DNA from: DAONLM01 sp035406685
GTDB lineage: Bacteria; Spirochaetota; GWE2-31-10; MWDO01
Direction: 5' to 3'
NCBI GenBank assembly: GCA_035406685.1
Contig: DAONLM010000012.1
Location: 1-30,940 of the forward strand
DNA: 30,940 bases
Shown here: piece by piece, positions 1 to 7,936 of the stretch
Layout of the letters: each line of letters begins with the position of its first letter
How positions within the stretch are numbered: the stretch's first letter is position 1
The notes under the pieces: generated by a model
Told to the model about the DNA's origin: nothing
What the model saw: the letters and a program-made list of their open reading frames with translations, nothing else
Databases searched by the model: none
Program-made: the position numbers and the translations under genes

Positions 1-80
1 ACAAAATTTTTGAGAAAATCCTTTACAACTTTTAGAAAAAAATTTAAAAAAGTTGCCTAAAAATAAAATAGCACCCATTT
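1..80 (+). repeat. Dispersed upstream element, copy 1 (cut by window edge)
   Basis: The first 28 bases are identical to 20739-20766 and to the reverse complement of 30901-30928; the core includes GAGAAAATCCTTTACAA. Homology continues more loosely through an A-rich stretch to a shared CCTAAAAATA block at 56-65. The copy points toward the prenyltransferase gene at 164, as the other two copies point toward their genes. The left part is missing because the window starts here. Confidence 0.85.
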
Positions 81-103
81 TTATGGTGGAAGTTGTGTTA
101 AAA

Positions 104-132
104 TTGACAAGTTAGAAAAATTAAGGTATAAC
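104..132 (+). promoter_or_regulatory. Sigma-70-type promoter for the polysaccharide gene pair
   Basis: TTGACA at 104-109 and TATAAC at 127-132 are separated by exactly 17 bases. The expected start of transcription is near 139, giving a leader of about 25 bases before the ATG at 164. The promoter lies just downstream of dispersed element copy 1, and TTGACA recurs at a similar offset behind copy 2. Confidence 0.75.
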
Positions 133-163
133 CCAGTTAATTTAAATTAGATTGTGATAAAAT

Positions 164-1090
164 ATGAAAGATTTTTTTAGACTTATTAAAATAAAACATT
201 GGACAAAAAATATATTTTTTATTTATGCTCCTTTAATCTTTTCTTTAAATTTATTTGATATAAAGAAATTATTTTATTCTACTCTTACTGTAATTAGTTT
301 TTCTTTTGTATCTGTACTTGTTTATATTATAAATGATATTAAAGATAAAGAGAATGATAAGATTCATCCAGAAAAATCAAAAAGGCCAATTGCATCCGGA
401 AGGATTTCTATAATATTAGCATTAATTATAGGTATAATTTTCTTTATAGTTGGTCTTTTTATATCTTTTTTAGTTGGAATTAAGATAACTTTAATAGTTT
501 TGTTATATTTAATAATTAATCTTTTATATACTTTTTTTATAAAAAATATCATTATTGTTGATGTATTTTTTATTGCAATAGGTTTTTGTTTACGAGTTTT
601 AATTGGGGCTGTTGCCATAAATGTAGAGTTATCAAATTGGATGATATTTTCAACTTTTTTTATCAGTCTTTTTTTAGGCTTTGGTAAGAGAAGAAATGAA
701 ATTGTTTTATTAGGTGATGAGGCTTTAAATCATAGATCCAATTATAGAGAATATAAAAAAGAGATAATAGATTTTTTTATTATTATTACTGCTTCAATTA
801 CTGCTATTGGATATTCATTGTATACTATGGATATGAAGGTTATGGAAAAACTTCATACGAATAATCTGTTATATACAGTTCCTTTTGTATTGTATGGTTT
901 ATTCAGATATCTTTACCTTATATATGGTAAAAATAAGGGCGGAAATCCAGAAGATATAGTTTTAAAAGATCCGGGTATTATTATTACAGTGTTGTTGTGG
1001 GCCTTTTTTGTTATATTCTTTATATATTTTAGAAATATTAATATTTTTAATGAACTTAATTTTAGTTTTTTTACTATATTTAAGAAATAA
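164..1090 (+). CDS. UbiA-family prenyltransferase, decaprenyl-phosphate phosphoribosyltransferase-like
   Basis: This is a polytopic membrane protein of 308 residues. The first Asp-rich motif of UbiA enzymes is clear at residues 57-79: N57-D58, D61 and D65, followed by HPEKSKRPIASG. The N-terminal KHWTKNIFFIYAPLIF matches the usual start of the phosphoribosyl-polyprenyl-phosphate synthase subgroup, which moves phosphoribose from PRPP onto a polyprenyl phosphate. A second polar motif, SNYREYKKE, lies near residues 188-196. It is probably co-transcribed with the sugar transferase 13 bases downstream, which suggests a role in envelope polysaccharide or glycolipid synthesis. The ribosome-binding site is weak. 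The exact substrate is inferred from subgroup resemblance. Confidence 0.82.
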   Translation: MKDFFRLIKIKHWTKNIFFIYAPLIFSLNLFDIKKLFYSTLTVISFSFVSVLVYIINDIKDKENDKIHPEKSKRPIASGRISIILALIIGIIFFIVGLFISFLVGIKITLIVLLYLIINLLYTFFIKNIIIVDVFFIAIGFCLRVLIGAVAINVELSNWMIFSTFFISLFLGFGKRRNEIVLLGDEALNHRSNYREYKKEIIDFFIIITASITAIGYSLYTMDMKVMEKLHTNNLLYTVPFVLYGLFRYLYLIYGKNKGGNPEDIVLKDPGIIITVLLWAFFVIFFIYFRNINIFNELNFSFFTIFKK

Positions 1091-1103
1091 GTTTTGAGGT
1101 AAT

Positions 1104-2429
1104 ATGTTTAAATTTAATAGAATATTTTTTATATTCTCAAATTTTGTTATCTCTTATCTTATATTTTTACTCATATATTTTATAAGATATATAACAAATA
1201 TTTTTCCAAATATTGATAAAAGAGAATTAAATATAATTGTGCTTTTTATATTTGCTATATATTCCTTAATAATTATTTTATTGAATATAAGTTTTAAAAG
1301 TTATGAGATAAATAAGATATACGAAATAAAAGAGTCGATTATTGGGAATGTACTTATCTCTTTAATCTCTATTGGTGTAATAGGTGGTTTTTACTTTTTT
1401 ACAAAAATAGATTTTCCTCGATTTGTATTTTTTTCTGGCTTTCTTCTTATACCTTTTATACTCTCTTTATGGAATAAGTTTTTATTTTATTTAATAAGTT
1501 ATACTAAAAAGCCATATAAGGTTTTTTATATTGGAAATAGAGAAAATTTTAATCTTTTAAAAGAGTTATTTGATAATTTTAAAAAATGGCTTTTTATAGA
1601 GTTATTTGATATAACAGATAATGTTTTAACTACCGTTGAAAAAAAAGAGTGCGATCTTATTATTATTGATACTGACTTTAATATTTCTGATAGGACTTTT
1701 GAAGTTGTGAATGATTTTGAGGTAAAGGGGGGTAGAATTTATACTCTTGTTGATATGTTTTCATATTTTGATCAGAGCCTACCAGCAGAGATAATTAAGA
1801 ATAAGCATTTTGAGATATTTTCTGCTTATAAACTGGACTCTTTTTACAATAAGTATATAAAAAGGATTGGTGATATTTTAATCTCACTAATTTTAATAAT
1901 TCTTACTTCACCAGTTCTTTTGATAGTAGCATTTTTAATAAAAATTACTTCAAAAGGTCCTATTATTTATAAACAGAAGAGGGTAGGGTTACTCGGAAAA
2001 GAATTTGATATGTTTAAATTCAGGAGTATGAGAATCGATGCTGAAAAAGATGGCATAAAATTTACAAAAGAAAATGATACAAGAATTACTTTTATAGGTA
2101 AAATAATAAGGCCATTGAGAATAGATGAACTTCCTCAACTCTTTAACATATTGAAAGGGGATATGTCCTTTATAGGTCCAAGACCAGAAAGAAAGGAATT
2201 GATCGAAAAGATAGTAAAAACTGTTCCTCTTTTTAAGAAGAGACTTCTTGTAAAACCTGGCTTAACTGGTTGGGCTCAGGTAAAATATACTTATGTAAAT
2301 AGTATTGAAAAGATGAATAAAAAGTTGAGTTATGATCTTTATTATATAAATAATCTTTCTCTTATGTTTGATATAAAGATAGTCTTGTATACCCTCGAAA
2401 CAGTTCTATTCAGAAGAGGGGCTTTATAA
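1104..2429 (+). CDS. Polyprenyl-phosphate sugar-1-phosphate transferase (WbaP/CpsE type)
   Basis: This protein of 441 residues has the classic two-part layout of initiating glycosyl-phosphate transferases. The N-terminal half is rich in hydrophobic helices and leads into a Rossmann-like region with FYIGNRENFNLLK. The C-terminal catalytic domain from about residue 250 carries KRIGDILISL, a membrane segment, GKEFDMFKFRSMR, LRIDELPQLFNILKGDMSF, IGPRPE and KPGLTGWAQV. These enzymes attach the first sugar phosphate to undecaprenyl phosphate to start capsule, exopolysaccharide or O-antigen units. The start has a good GAGGT ribosome-binding site. No other glycosyltransferases follow, so the rest of the pathway must be elsewhere. 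Confidence 0.93.
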   Translation: MFKFNRIFFIFSNFVISYLIFLLIYFIRYITNIFPNIDKRELNIIVLFIFAIYSLIIILLNISFKSYEINKIYEIKESIIGNVLISLISIGVIGGFYFFTKIDFPRFVFFSGFLLIPFILSLWNKFLFYLISYTKKPYKVFYIGNRENFNLLKELFDNFKKWLFIELFDITDNVLTTVEKKECDLIIIDTDFNISDRTFEVVNDFEVKGGRIYTLVDMFSYFDQSLPAEIIKNKHFEIFSAYKLDSFYNKYIKRIGDILISLILIILTSPVLLIVAFLIKITSKGPIIYKQKRVGLLGKEFDMFKFRSMRIDAEKDGIKFTKENDTRITFIGKIIRPLRIDELPQLFNILKGDMSFIGPRPERKELIEKIVKTVPLFKKRLLVKPGLTGWAQVKYTYVNSIEKMNKKLSYDLYYINNLSLMFDIKIVLYTLETVLFRRGAL

Positions 2430-2446
2430 ATAGCCTATTTCAAGTT

Positions 2447-2502
2447 TACGACAATTGTCGTACATAATTCTCTAAAAATATAAAATTATTGTTATTTTAA
2501 TA
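2447..2502 (+). repeat. Solitary unit of the TACGAC palindrome repeat family
   Basis: A perfect 16-base palindrome, TACGACAATTGTCGTA (2447-2462), is followed 28 bases later by GTTATTTTAATA (2491-2502). This is the same two-part arrangement as the array units at 7684-7924 and 11857-12092, with AATT instead of TATA in the centre. It sits 17 bases after the sugar-transferase stop codon and could also act as a weak transcription stop. Confidence 0.6.
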
Positions 2503-2564
2503 TTATTTTAATTTATAAAATATTATTCTCCTCTATTTTATTAAAACTAATTTCTAAACAAAAA

Positions 2565-2591
2565 TTTATTATTACCGAAATTTTAATTAAA
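2565..2591 (+). promoter_or_regulatory. Possible sigma-28-like promoter before flgG
   Basis: TAAA at 2565-2568 and ACCGAAAT at 2584-2591 are 15 bases apart, which is the spacing of flagellar sigma-28 promoters (TAAA-N15-GCCGATAA). Only five of eight -10 positions match. In such AT-rich sequence a chance match is quite possible; the position ahead of a flagellar operon is the main support. Confidence 0.25.
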
Positions 2592-2650
2592 GAAGCTATC
2601 TTTAAATATACCTATTTGAGGTGTAATTTTTAAAAAACAAGGAGAAAAAA

Positions 2651-3445
2651 ATGGTTAGATCTTTATGGACAGCAGCAAGTGGAATGATAGGCCAGCAATT
2701 TCATATTGACACTATTGCTCATAATCTTTCAAATGTTAATACAACAGGATATAAAAAGACAAGGGCTGATTTTGAAGATCTTTTATATCAGAATCTACTA
2801 ATGGCTGGAACTCCTTCTACATCAATAAGTAATTATCCAACCGGAATTCATGTTGGTCTTGGGGTAAAGGCAGCAGCAACTCAAAAAATTTTTGTTCAGG
2901 GTTCTCTTCAGAATACAAATAATCTAAAAGATCTTGCAATTGAGGGAGAGGGATTTTTTAGAGTTAAACTTTATGATGGGACTGTTGCATATACAAGGGA
3001 TGGTGCATGGAAAATAGATTCTAATGGCCAGATGGTAAATCATAGTGGTTATTTTTTGGATCCACCTATAATATTTCCAGAAGGTTTTTTGCATGATTCA
3101 ATAGCAATAAGTAAGGATGGAAAGGTAACATGTAAGACTGGTGCAAGTGATGAGATTATTGAGGTAGGACAGATAATGATGTATAGATTTGTAAATCCAG
3201 CAGGTCTTACAAATATTGGTGGTAATTTATATAAAGTATCAGAGGCTTCCGGTGATGAAATAGAGGGAATTCCGGGCTATGAAGGTATGGGGAAACTTCA
3301 TCAGGGATTTATAGAGATGTCGAATGTTCAGGTTGTTGAAGAGATGGTTAATATGATTGTTGCTCAGAGAGCCTATGATCTAAATTCAAAGGCAATTCAG
3401 ACATCAGATGCTATGTTAAATACTGCTGTCAATTTGAAGAGATAA
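2651..3445 (+). CDS. flgG: Flagellar distal rod protein FlgG
   Basis: The N-terminus, with LWTAASGM, then IAHNLSNVNTTGYKK, is the conserved rod/hook start. The C-terminus VVEEMVNMIVAQRAYDLNSK, then IQTSDAML, is the conserved end. The length of 264 residues is normal for FlgG. The central IEGEGFFRVKLYDGTVAYTR is the family's beta-rich middle. The protein forms the distal rod crossing the peptidoglycan. GGAG sits six bases before the ATG. It is first in a tight operon with flgA, flgI and flgJ. flgF is not upstream here. Confidence 0.97.
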   Translation: MVRSLWTAASGMIGQQFHIDTIAHNLSNVNTTGYKKTRADFEDLLYQNLLMAGTPSTSISNYPTGIHVGLGVKAAATQKIFVQGSLQNTNNLKDLAIEGEGFFRVKLYDGTVAYTRDGAWKIDSNGQMVNHSGYFLDPPIIFPEGFLHDSIAISKDGKVTCKTGASDEIIEVGQIMMYRFVNPAGLTNIGGNLYKVSEASGDEIEGIPGYEGMGKLHQGFIEMSNVQVVEEMVNMIVAQRAYDLNSKAIQTSDAMLNTAVNLKR

Positions 3446-3448
3446 TAA

Positions 3449-4378
3449 ATGAAATTAAGAGTTTTATTTTTGGTATTTATTACTCCCTATCTATTTTCTC
3501 TTAATATTACTCTTAAAGAAAAGATTTTTATTACAGAAAGTATTGTATATTTAAAAGATATCGTGAAAGAGAATATTGATACCCCAATTGATACTATATA
3601 TTTTAAAATAGAAAAAACTCCTTTTTTTATAAATAGTGATACTATTTTAAAAGAGTTAAATAAGAATGGGATCTTTGATGTAAATATTATTGGAAGTGGG
3701 ACAATTGTTACTATTTTAAAAAAAGAAGAGATAATAGAAGAGGGGAGTAATAAAAAAAATGCCATAAAATTTCTTGAAGATTATTTATCTCAATATGTTG
3801 ATTCAAAATTTAAGATTTCTATAGATGTTAAAAAAGTTGAACCAGATATTGATATTTTTAATCTTGAGAAAGATTTTAATTGGGAAATAGAGAAATTTGA
3901 AAAGGGTTTAAAAGACATTTTAAACTTAAAAAAAGTTTTTTTGATTATTGATAATAAAAAGTATACCGTTAATCTCAATGTTCATATTTATACAAATATA
4001 TATATTTCTAAAAGACATTTTTTAAAAAACGATATTCTTAAAGCAGATAGTTTTACTATAAAATATGTGGATATCTCCACTTATATAGAGCCGGATAATA
4101 TTATATTTGATATAGAAAAGGCAGAAAATCTTAAATTTGTAAATAGTATTGGTGCTGGCGAGGTTTTAAGATGGAAAGATCTTATTAAAATGCCGCTTGT
4201 TGTAAAAGATGAGAACTGTAAGGCAATTTTAAAAAAGAAAAATTTTGAAATAACTCTATTGGTCACTGCTTTAACAGATGGCTATGAAAATCAAAAGATA
4301 AAGATTAAAATAAAAAATGGCAAAGAACTTGTTGGCACTTTAAGAAACAATAATGGAGAAATTTATGTGGAATTATAG
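3449..4378 (+). CDS. flgA: Flagellar P-ring assembly chaperone FlgA
   Basis: The 309-residue protein has an N-terminal signal peptide (MKLRVLFLVFITPYLFS). Its C-terminal third has the SAF/FlgA pattern: ISKRHFLKNDILKADSFTIK, then NSIGAGEVLRWKDLIKMPLV, then a short beta domain ending KIKIKNGKELVGTLRNN. FlgA is a periplasmic helper for FlgI polymerisation into the P-ring. The N-terminal 200 residues are poorly conserved, as usual. It starts three bases after the flgG stop codon and its end overlaps the start of flgI. Confidence 0.85.
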   Translation: MKLRVLFLVFITPYLFSLNITLKEKIFITESIVYLKDIVKENIDTPIDTIYFKIEKTPFFINSDTILKELNKNGIFDVNIIGSGTIVTILKKEEIIEEGSNKKNAIKFLEDYLSQYVDSKFKISIDVKKVEPDIDIFNLEKDFNWEIEKFEKGLKDILNLKKVFLIIDNKKYTVNLNVHIYTNIYISKRHFLKNDILKADSFTIKYVDISTYIEPDNIIFDIEKAENLKFVNSIGAGEVLRWKDLIKMPLVVKDENCKAILKKKNFEITLLVTALTDGYENQKIKIKIKNGKELVGTLRNNNGEIYVEL

Positions 4379-5354
4379 AATATTCTTAATTTTATTGTCT
4401 ATTTTTTTTAATATCAATATTTTTTCAAGAGAGGCTGTAAGGATAAAAGATATAGCAATAATTCAGGGTTTAAGAGATAACCAATTGATGGGCTTTGGAC
4501 TTGTTACTGGCATTGCAGGAAAAGGGGATTCAAAGACATTCAGACTCACTCATAAAATGATTATGAATCTTGCAAATAATTACGGCTTTGAGATCACAGA
4601 AGATGATATAAGATCAAAAAACATTGCAGCAGTTATTGTGATAGCAACTGTTGGATCTTTTGCAAGAAATGGGGATAAACTTGATGTAACTGTTAGTTCC
4701 ATAGGTGATGCAAAGTCTCTTGCAGGCGGAACATTGTTACAGACTCCTTTGAGGGCAGCTGATGGTAACATATACGCAGTTGCTCATGGCACAATTATTA
4801 ACGGAACAAAAACAGAGACAATTGCAACTATTCCACAGGGAGCAATTGTAGAAAGAGATGTTGTCTCAAATTTTGTTAATGGTGATAAGATAAATATTAT
4901 TTTAAGAAATCCAGACTTTACAACTGCAAATGCAGTAAGAGAGGCTATCCTTACGATAAATCCATCTTTACAGGTAAAAACAATTGATCCTGGATTAATA
5001 GAAATTACTTTAACAGAAGAGGAGATGAATAATCCAGTGGAATTTATATCTAAACTTGAAGTATTACAGGTTACACCAGATTATGTTGCGACAATTGTCA
5101 TTGATAAAAAGAGTGGAATGATAGTGGCTGGTGCTGATATTGTTATTCAGGATGCTGTGGTAAGTATACCTCAGGTGCAGGTAAAAGTAACTTCAAACAA
5201 AGAGAGAAAGACTAATTTTGAGATAAAAGGTTCTACCATTGGTGAACTTGTTAATATTTTAAATGAAGTAGGCTTAACAATAGAAGAGATAATCTCTTTA
5301 ATAGAGGCTCTTCATAAAGCCAATGCAATAAGTGCAAAGATTATAATTTTATAG
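4365..5354 (+). CDS. flgI: Flagellar P-ring protein FlgI
   Basis: After a signal peptide (MWNYRIFLILLSIFFNINIFS) comes the conserved FlgI start VRIKDIAIIQGLRDNQLMGF, then GLVTGIAGKGDS. Further hallmarks are LDVTVSSIGDAKSLAGGTLL and the C-terminal TIGELVNILNEVGLTIEEII. The ATG at 4365 is preferred over the in-frame ATG at 4353 because GGAG at 4355-4358 lies six bases before it. The start overlaps flgA by 14 bases, implying translational coupling. FlgI forms the periplasmic P-ring around the rod; with no flgH beside it, an L-ring may be absent, as in organisms with periplasmic flagella. Confidence 0.95.
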   Translation: MWNYRIFLILLSIFFNINIFSREAVRIKDIAIIQGLRDNQLMGFGLVTGIAGKGDSKTFRLTHKMIMNLANNYGFEITEDDIRSKNIAAVIVIATVGSFARNGDKLDVTVSSIGDAKSLAGGTLLQTPLRAADGNIYAVAHGTIINGTKTETIATIPQGAIVERDVVSNFVNGDKINIILRNPDFTTANAVREAILTINPSLQVKTIDPGLIEITLTEEEMNNPVEFISKLEVLQVTPDYVATIVIDKKSGMIVAGADIVIQDAVVSIPQVQVKVTSNKERKTNFEIKGSTIGELVNILNEVGLTIEEIISLIEALHKANAISAKIIIL

Positions 5355-5366
5355 GAGGGTATTTTT

Positions 5367-5759
5367 ATGAATGCTCTGGTAGATATTGATTCTACATATC
5401 TTACAAAAGAATTTAATTCTATTCAGGAGATAAAAAGAAAGATAGATAGTAGTTCAAAAGATTTTGAGATTCTTTTAAAAGAAAAGTTAAACAGAGATGG
5501 TAGTGTTAATAGAAATAAACTGGATAAAAAAGAGCAAAAATTGTTTGATACATGTATTGAGATGGAGAGTCTTTTATGGAAACAGGTACTCAATACAATG
5601 AAAAAAACAATTAATAAATACAAATTGCTGGATGGTGGACAGGCTGAAGAGATATTTTCTGATTTTTTGTATGATGAATATGCTATGCTTATGGCAAAAA
5701 ATGCCAATACAAAGATAGCAGATCAACTTTTCTTAAAGCTTAGTGGGTATCAGAAATAA
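5367..5759 (+). CDS. flgJ: FlgJ-type rod-binding protein (no muramidase domain)
   Basis: This protein of 130 residues matches the rod-binding N-terminal half of FlgJ: a core MESLLWKQVLNTMKKT followed by GGQAEEIFSDFLYDEYAMLM and a C-terminal IADQLFLKLS. The peptidoglycan-hydrolase half of enterobacterial FlgJ is absent, as in many spirochaetes and alphaproteobacteria, so rod penetration would need a separate muramidase. A strong AGGAGGG ribosome-binding site precedes the start. Its TAA overlaps the ATG of the next gene by one base. Confidence 0.88.
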   Translation: MNALVDIDSTYLTKEFNSIQEIKRKIDSSSKDFEILLKEKLNRDGSVNRNKLDKKEQKLFDTCIEMESLLWKQVLNTMKKTINKYKLLDGGQAEEIFSDFLYDEYAMLMAKNANTKIADQLFLKLSGYQK

Positions 5760-6709
5760 TGGATCTTGACAGTAAAATGCTATTTCAATGGGCAACAACA
5801 GCTTTTCAGAGATTGAAAGAGATCGATAAAATTAAGACAAAGAATCAATTTGAGATTGAGAAAAATGAAAAACTAAGAGAGATTTATAAGATAATAATAG
5901 AGAAGGTCCCCCATACTATTCTTAAACTAAATAGAAACATCCCATATCTCTACTATTTTTATGGGGTTACCCTATACTATCTTAATAAAAATAGTGGGGA
6001 TAAAGAGATAAAAGAGAATGCTATTAGACTTATAAAAACAGCAATTCAAAAAACACCGGTAAATCAGAGTTATATTGAATATGAAAAAGAATTGGTTAAT
6101 ATTCTTATAAATGAAAGAAAGATTAATGAGGCAATATCTTACTGTTTTCATATATTACAGAGTTTACCGAATGATAAATTCTATCTTGGATTAACAGTGG
6201 ATCTTTTACTAAAAGTAAATAGAATAGATGAGGCAATTCAACTTCAAAAAAAGATAATTTCATTTTATCCATTTGAATATCAACATTATACAGAATTGGG
6301 AAGAATTTATTTTATTCAAAAAAATTATGAGGATGCATTACAATTGTTTATAAAGGCAAAAGATATAGAACCAAAGGCACCAGAAAATTATAAATATATT
6401 GGAAAAATTTTATTATTACAGAATCGAAAGGCGATTGCTGGGAGTAATTTTAAAACAGCAATTGCAAGAAAGATTTACAATCATAATGAGTATCTTAAAA
6501 ATCTTAAAATATTTGGTCCTGATTCTAACAAATTAGATGAGAATGATAATGAATTAAACACACTTCTTTTCCTTTTTGAATGTTATAGAGACCTAATTCT
6601 CTGTGGAGAGGATTATTCAAAAGAGTTAGATGAGACAGGTAAAAAGCTTGTTTTTAAAGGTTATCTTAAAGAAAATGAGATCGAGATTCTTAAAAAAAGA
6701 GGTTTATAA
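5759..6709 (+). CDS. TPR-repeat protein at the end of the flagellar operon
   Basis: This protein of 316 residues, with no signal peptide, is built of helical pairs. The clearest tetratricopeptide unit is YTELGRIYFIQKNYEDALQL followed by FIKAKDIEPKAPENYKYIGK (about residues 179-217), with weaker units before it (for example INEAISYCFHILQSLPND). TPR proteins act as protein-binding scaffolds. It overlaps flgJ by one base and so is translationally coupled to it, which suggests a role in flagellar assembly or control; the function is not known. Its stop codon is one base from the stop of the convergent gene. Confidence 0.8.
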   Translation: MDLDSKMLFQWATTAFQRLKEIDKIKTKNQFEIEKNEKLREIYKIIIEKVPHTILKLNRNIPYLYYFYGVTLYYLNKNSGDKEIKENAIRLIKTAIQKTPVNQSYIEYEKELVNILINERKINEAISYCFHILQSLPNDKFYLGLTVDLLLKVNRIDEAIQLQKKIISFYPFEYQHYTELGRIYFIQKNYEDALQLFIKAKDIEPKAPENYKYIGKILLLQNRKAIAGSNFKTAIARKIYNHNEYLKNLKIFGPDSNKLDENDNELNTLLFLFECYRDLILCGEDYSKELDETGKKLVFKGYLKENEIEILKKRGL

Positions 6710-6710
6710 T

Positions 6711-7409
6711 TTAGTTTGTCTTTTTTGTAAATATTCCATTAAGACTATTCAAAACATTTGATAAAATTGAGAGTTCTATATCAGATAGTCTTGCTCTTAA
6801 AAGTATTCTTTTTATAAAATTTTTTATTATTTGTGGCCTCTGATTCTTAAAAAAACCAATTCTTTGCAGGATATTTATAATATTATTATAAATAGAATTA
6901 AACTTTTCTTTATTAAATTCCATTTTAACTTCTTTTTTATTGCTTTTAAATATTTCATAAAGAACAATTATTACAGCATGACTTAAATTAAGTGATGGAA
7001 ACTTTTCTGAACTCGGTATTGAACATATCATATCACATTTCTCAATCTCTTCATTCGTAAGCCCATTTGCCTCTCTGCCAAATACTAAATTGACTTTTAG
7101 ATCTTTATAAGAATTTATAAATTCTGGCAACTCTGGCAAAGAAAAGTCTTTTATTCTATGTTTTCCAATTCTTCTTGATATGGCTATTGAGATATCCCCA
7201 TTATTTTTTATAGAATCAAAATCTTTATAAATAGTGGCATTTTTTAAAATATATTGAGATTCAAGAGCAAATTTTAATGAAATAGGTGATAGATGATTGC
7301 ATAAAGGGTTTACTAATATTAAATTTTCTACCCCCATGTTAGCCATTGCTCTTGATATACTGCCGATATTCTCCTTACCGAGGGTTTCTACAAGAACTAC
7401 ATTTATCAT
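6711..7409 (-). CDS. trmJ: SpoU/TrmH-family RNA 2'-O-methyltransferase, TrmJ-like
   Basis: All three SPOUT motifs are readable: motif 1 NIGSISRAMANMG (residues 14-26), motif 2 LVFGREANGLTNEEIEKCD and motif 3 IPSSEKFPSLNLSHAVIIVL. The N-terminus VVLVETLGKENIGS is typical of the TrmJ/LasT branch, which methylates the 2'-OH of residue 32 in tRNA using S-adenosylmethionine. The length of 232 residues is in range. AAAGGTA lies upstream of the ATG. It is transcribed convergently with the flagellar operon, with no visible terminator in the one-base gap. Confidence 0.88.
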   Translation of the reverse strand: MINVVLVETLGKENIGSISRAMANMGVENLILVNPLCNHLSPISLKFALESQYILKNATIYKDFDSIKNNGDISIAISRRIGKHRIKDFSLPELPEFINSYKDLKVNLVFGREANGLTNEEIEKCDMICSIPSSEKFPSLNLSHAVIIVLYEIFKSNKKEVKMEFNKEKFNSIYNNIINILQRIGFFKNQRPQIIKNFIKRILLRARLSDIELSILSNVLNSLNGIFTKKTN

Positions 7410-7483
7410 ATAATACCTTTTTTATATTGAAACTAAAATTTGCTACTAAATGTAAATTTTATGAGAAACTTAAATTAACATCA

Positions 7484-7500
7484 TAAACAATTGTCGTATA
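7484..7500. repeat. Degenerate half of the TACGAC-type palindrome
   Basis: ACAATTGTCGTA at 7488-7499 equals the right three quarters of the solitary palindrome at 2447-2462; the left arm is degraded to TAA. It lies 22 bases left of the duplicated peptidase fragment (7522-7688), so that fragment has repeat-family sequence on both sides. Confidence 0.4.
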
Positions 7501-7521
7501 AATTTATTTAAATCTTCAATC

Positions 7522-7688
7522 CAAAATATTCAGTAAGAATATTCATTATAGCCACCATTACCATCTTCAATATCAAACCAGTAATCTAAAACTTCAAAAT
7601 AATTCTCTACAACTCTGTTATTCTCGACGGCACCATCTCTACAAAATTAAAGATCCCCACCACCAATTAGACAATCCTTTGCATTATA
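7522..7688 (-). pseudogene. Duplicated fragment of the clostripain-like gene's 3' end
   Basis: These 167 bases match 11035-11201 with only two differences that I can see (g to t in acaaaat[g/t]aaag and c to t in ccaat[c/t]agac). The segment covers the last 50-odd codons of the peptidase and the overlapping start of the TIGR02206 gene. One of the two changes turns a TCA serine codon into TAA, and there is no start, so it is a dead copy. It ends at 7688 inside TTATATTATATA, which is the tail of the adjoining palindrome-repeat unit. Confidence 0.92.
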
Positions 7689-7924
7689 TTATATAAATAT
7701 CCTCTTTCACTACGACATATGTCGTGTTATATCTTTATATAAAGAATAACCGTTATTTTATATATTCATCGCTTTTTATAAGTGGGATATCCCAGTAAAA
7801 ATACGACATATGTCGCATTTCTTTTTTATATATAAAAAATAATCGTTATATTATATATACTCAAAAACTACGACATATGTCGTGTTATATCTTTATATAA
7901 AAAAAATATAAGTTATTTTATACA
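7684..7924 (+). repeat. Palindrome-repeat array A (three units plus a truncated one)
   Basis: The palindrome TACGACATATGTCG(T/C) starts at 7711, 7802 and 7869. Each is followed after 20-35 bases by a second motif GTTAT(T/A)TTATA(T/C)A, the right half of a degenerate inverted repeat AATAAC-n-GTTATT. Linkers between units differ from one another (TTCATCGC..., TACTCAAAAAC, CAGATA...), but each recurs at array B. The left edge is a bare second motif, TTATATTATATA (7684-7695), joined to the peptidase fragment. The right edge is 12 bases from the stop codon of the next gene. Confidence 0.92.
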
Positions 7925-7936
7925 GATACCCCCTTC

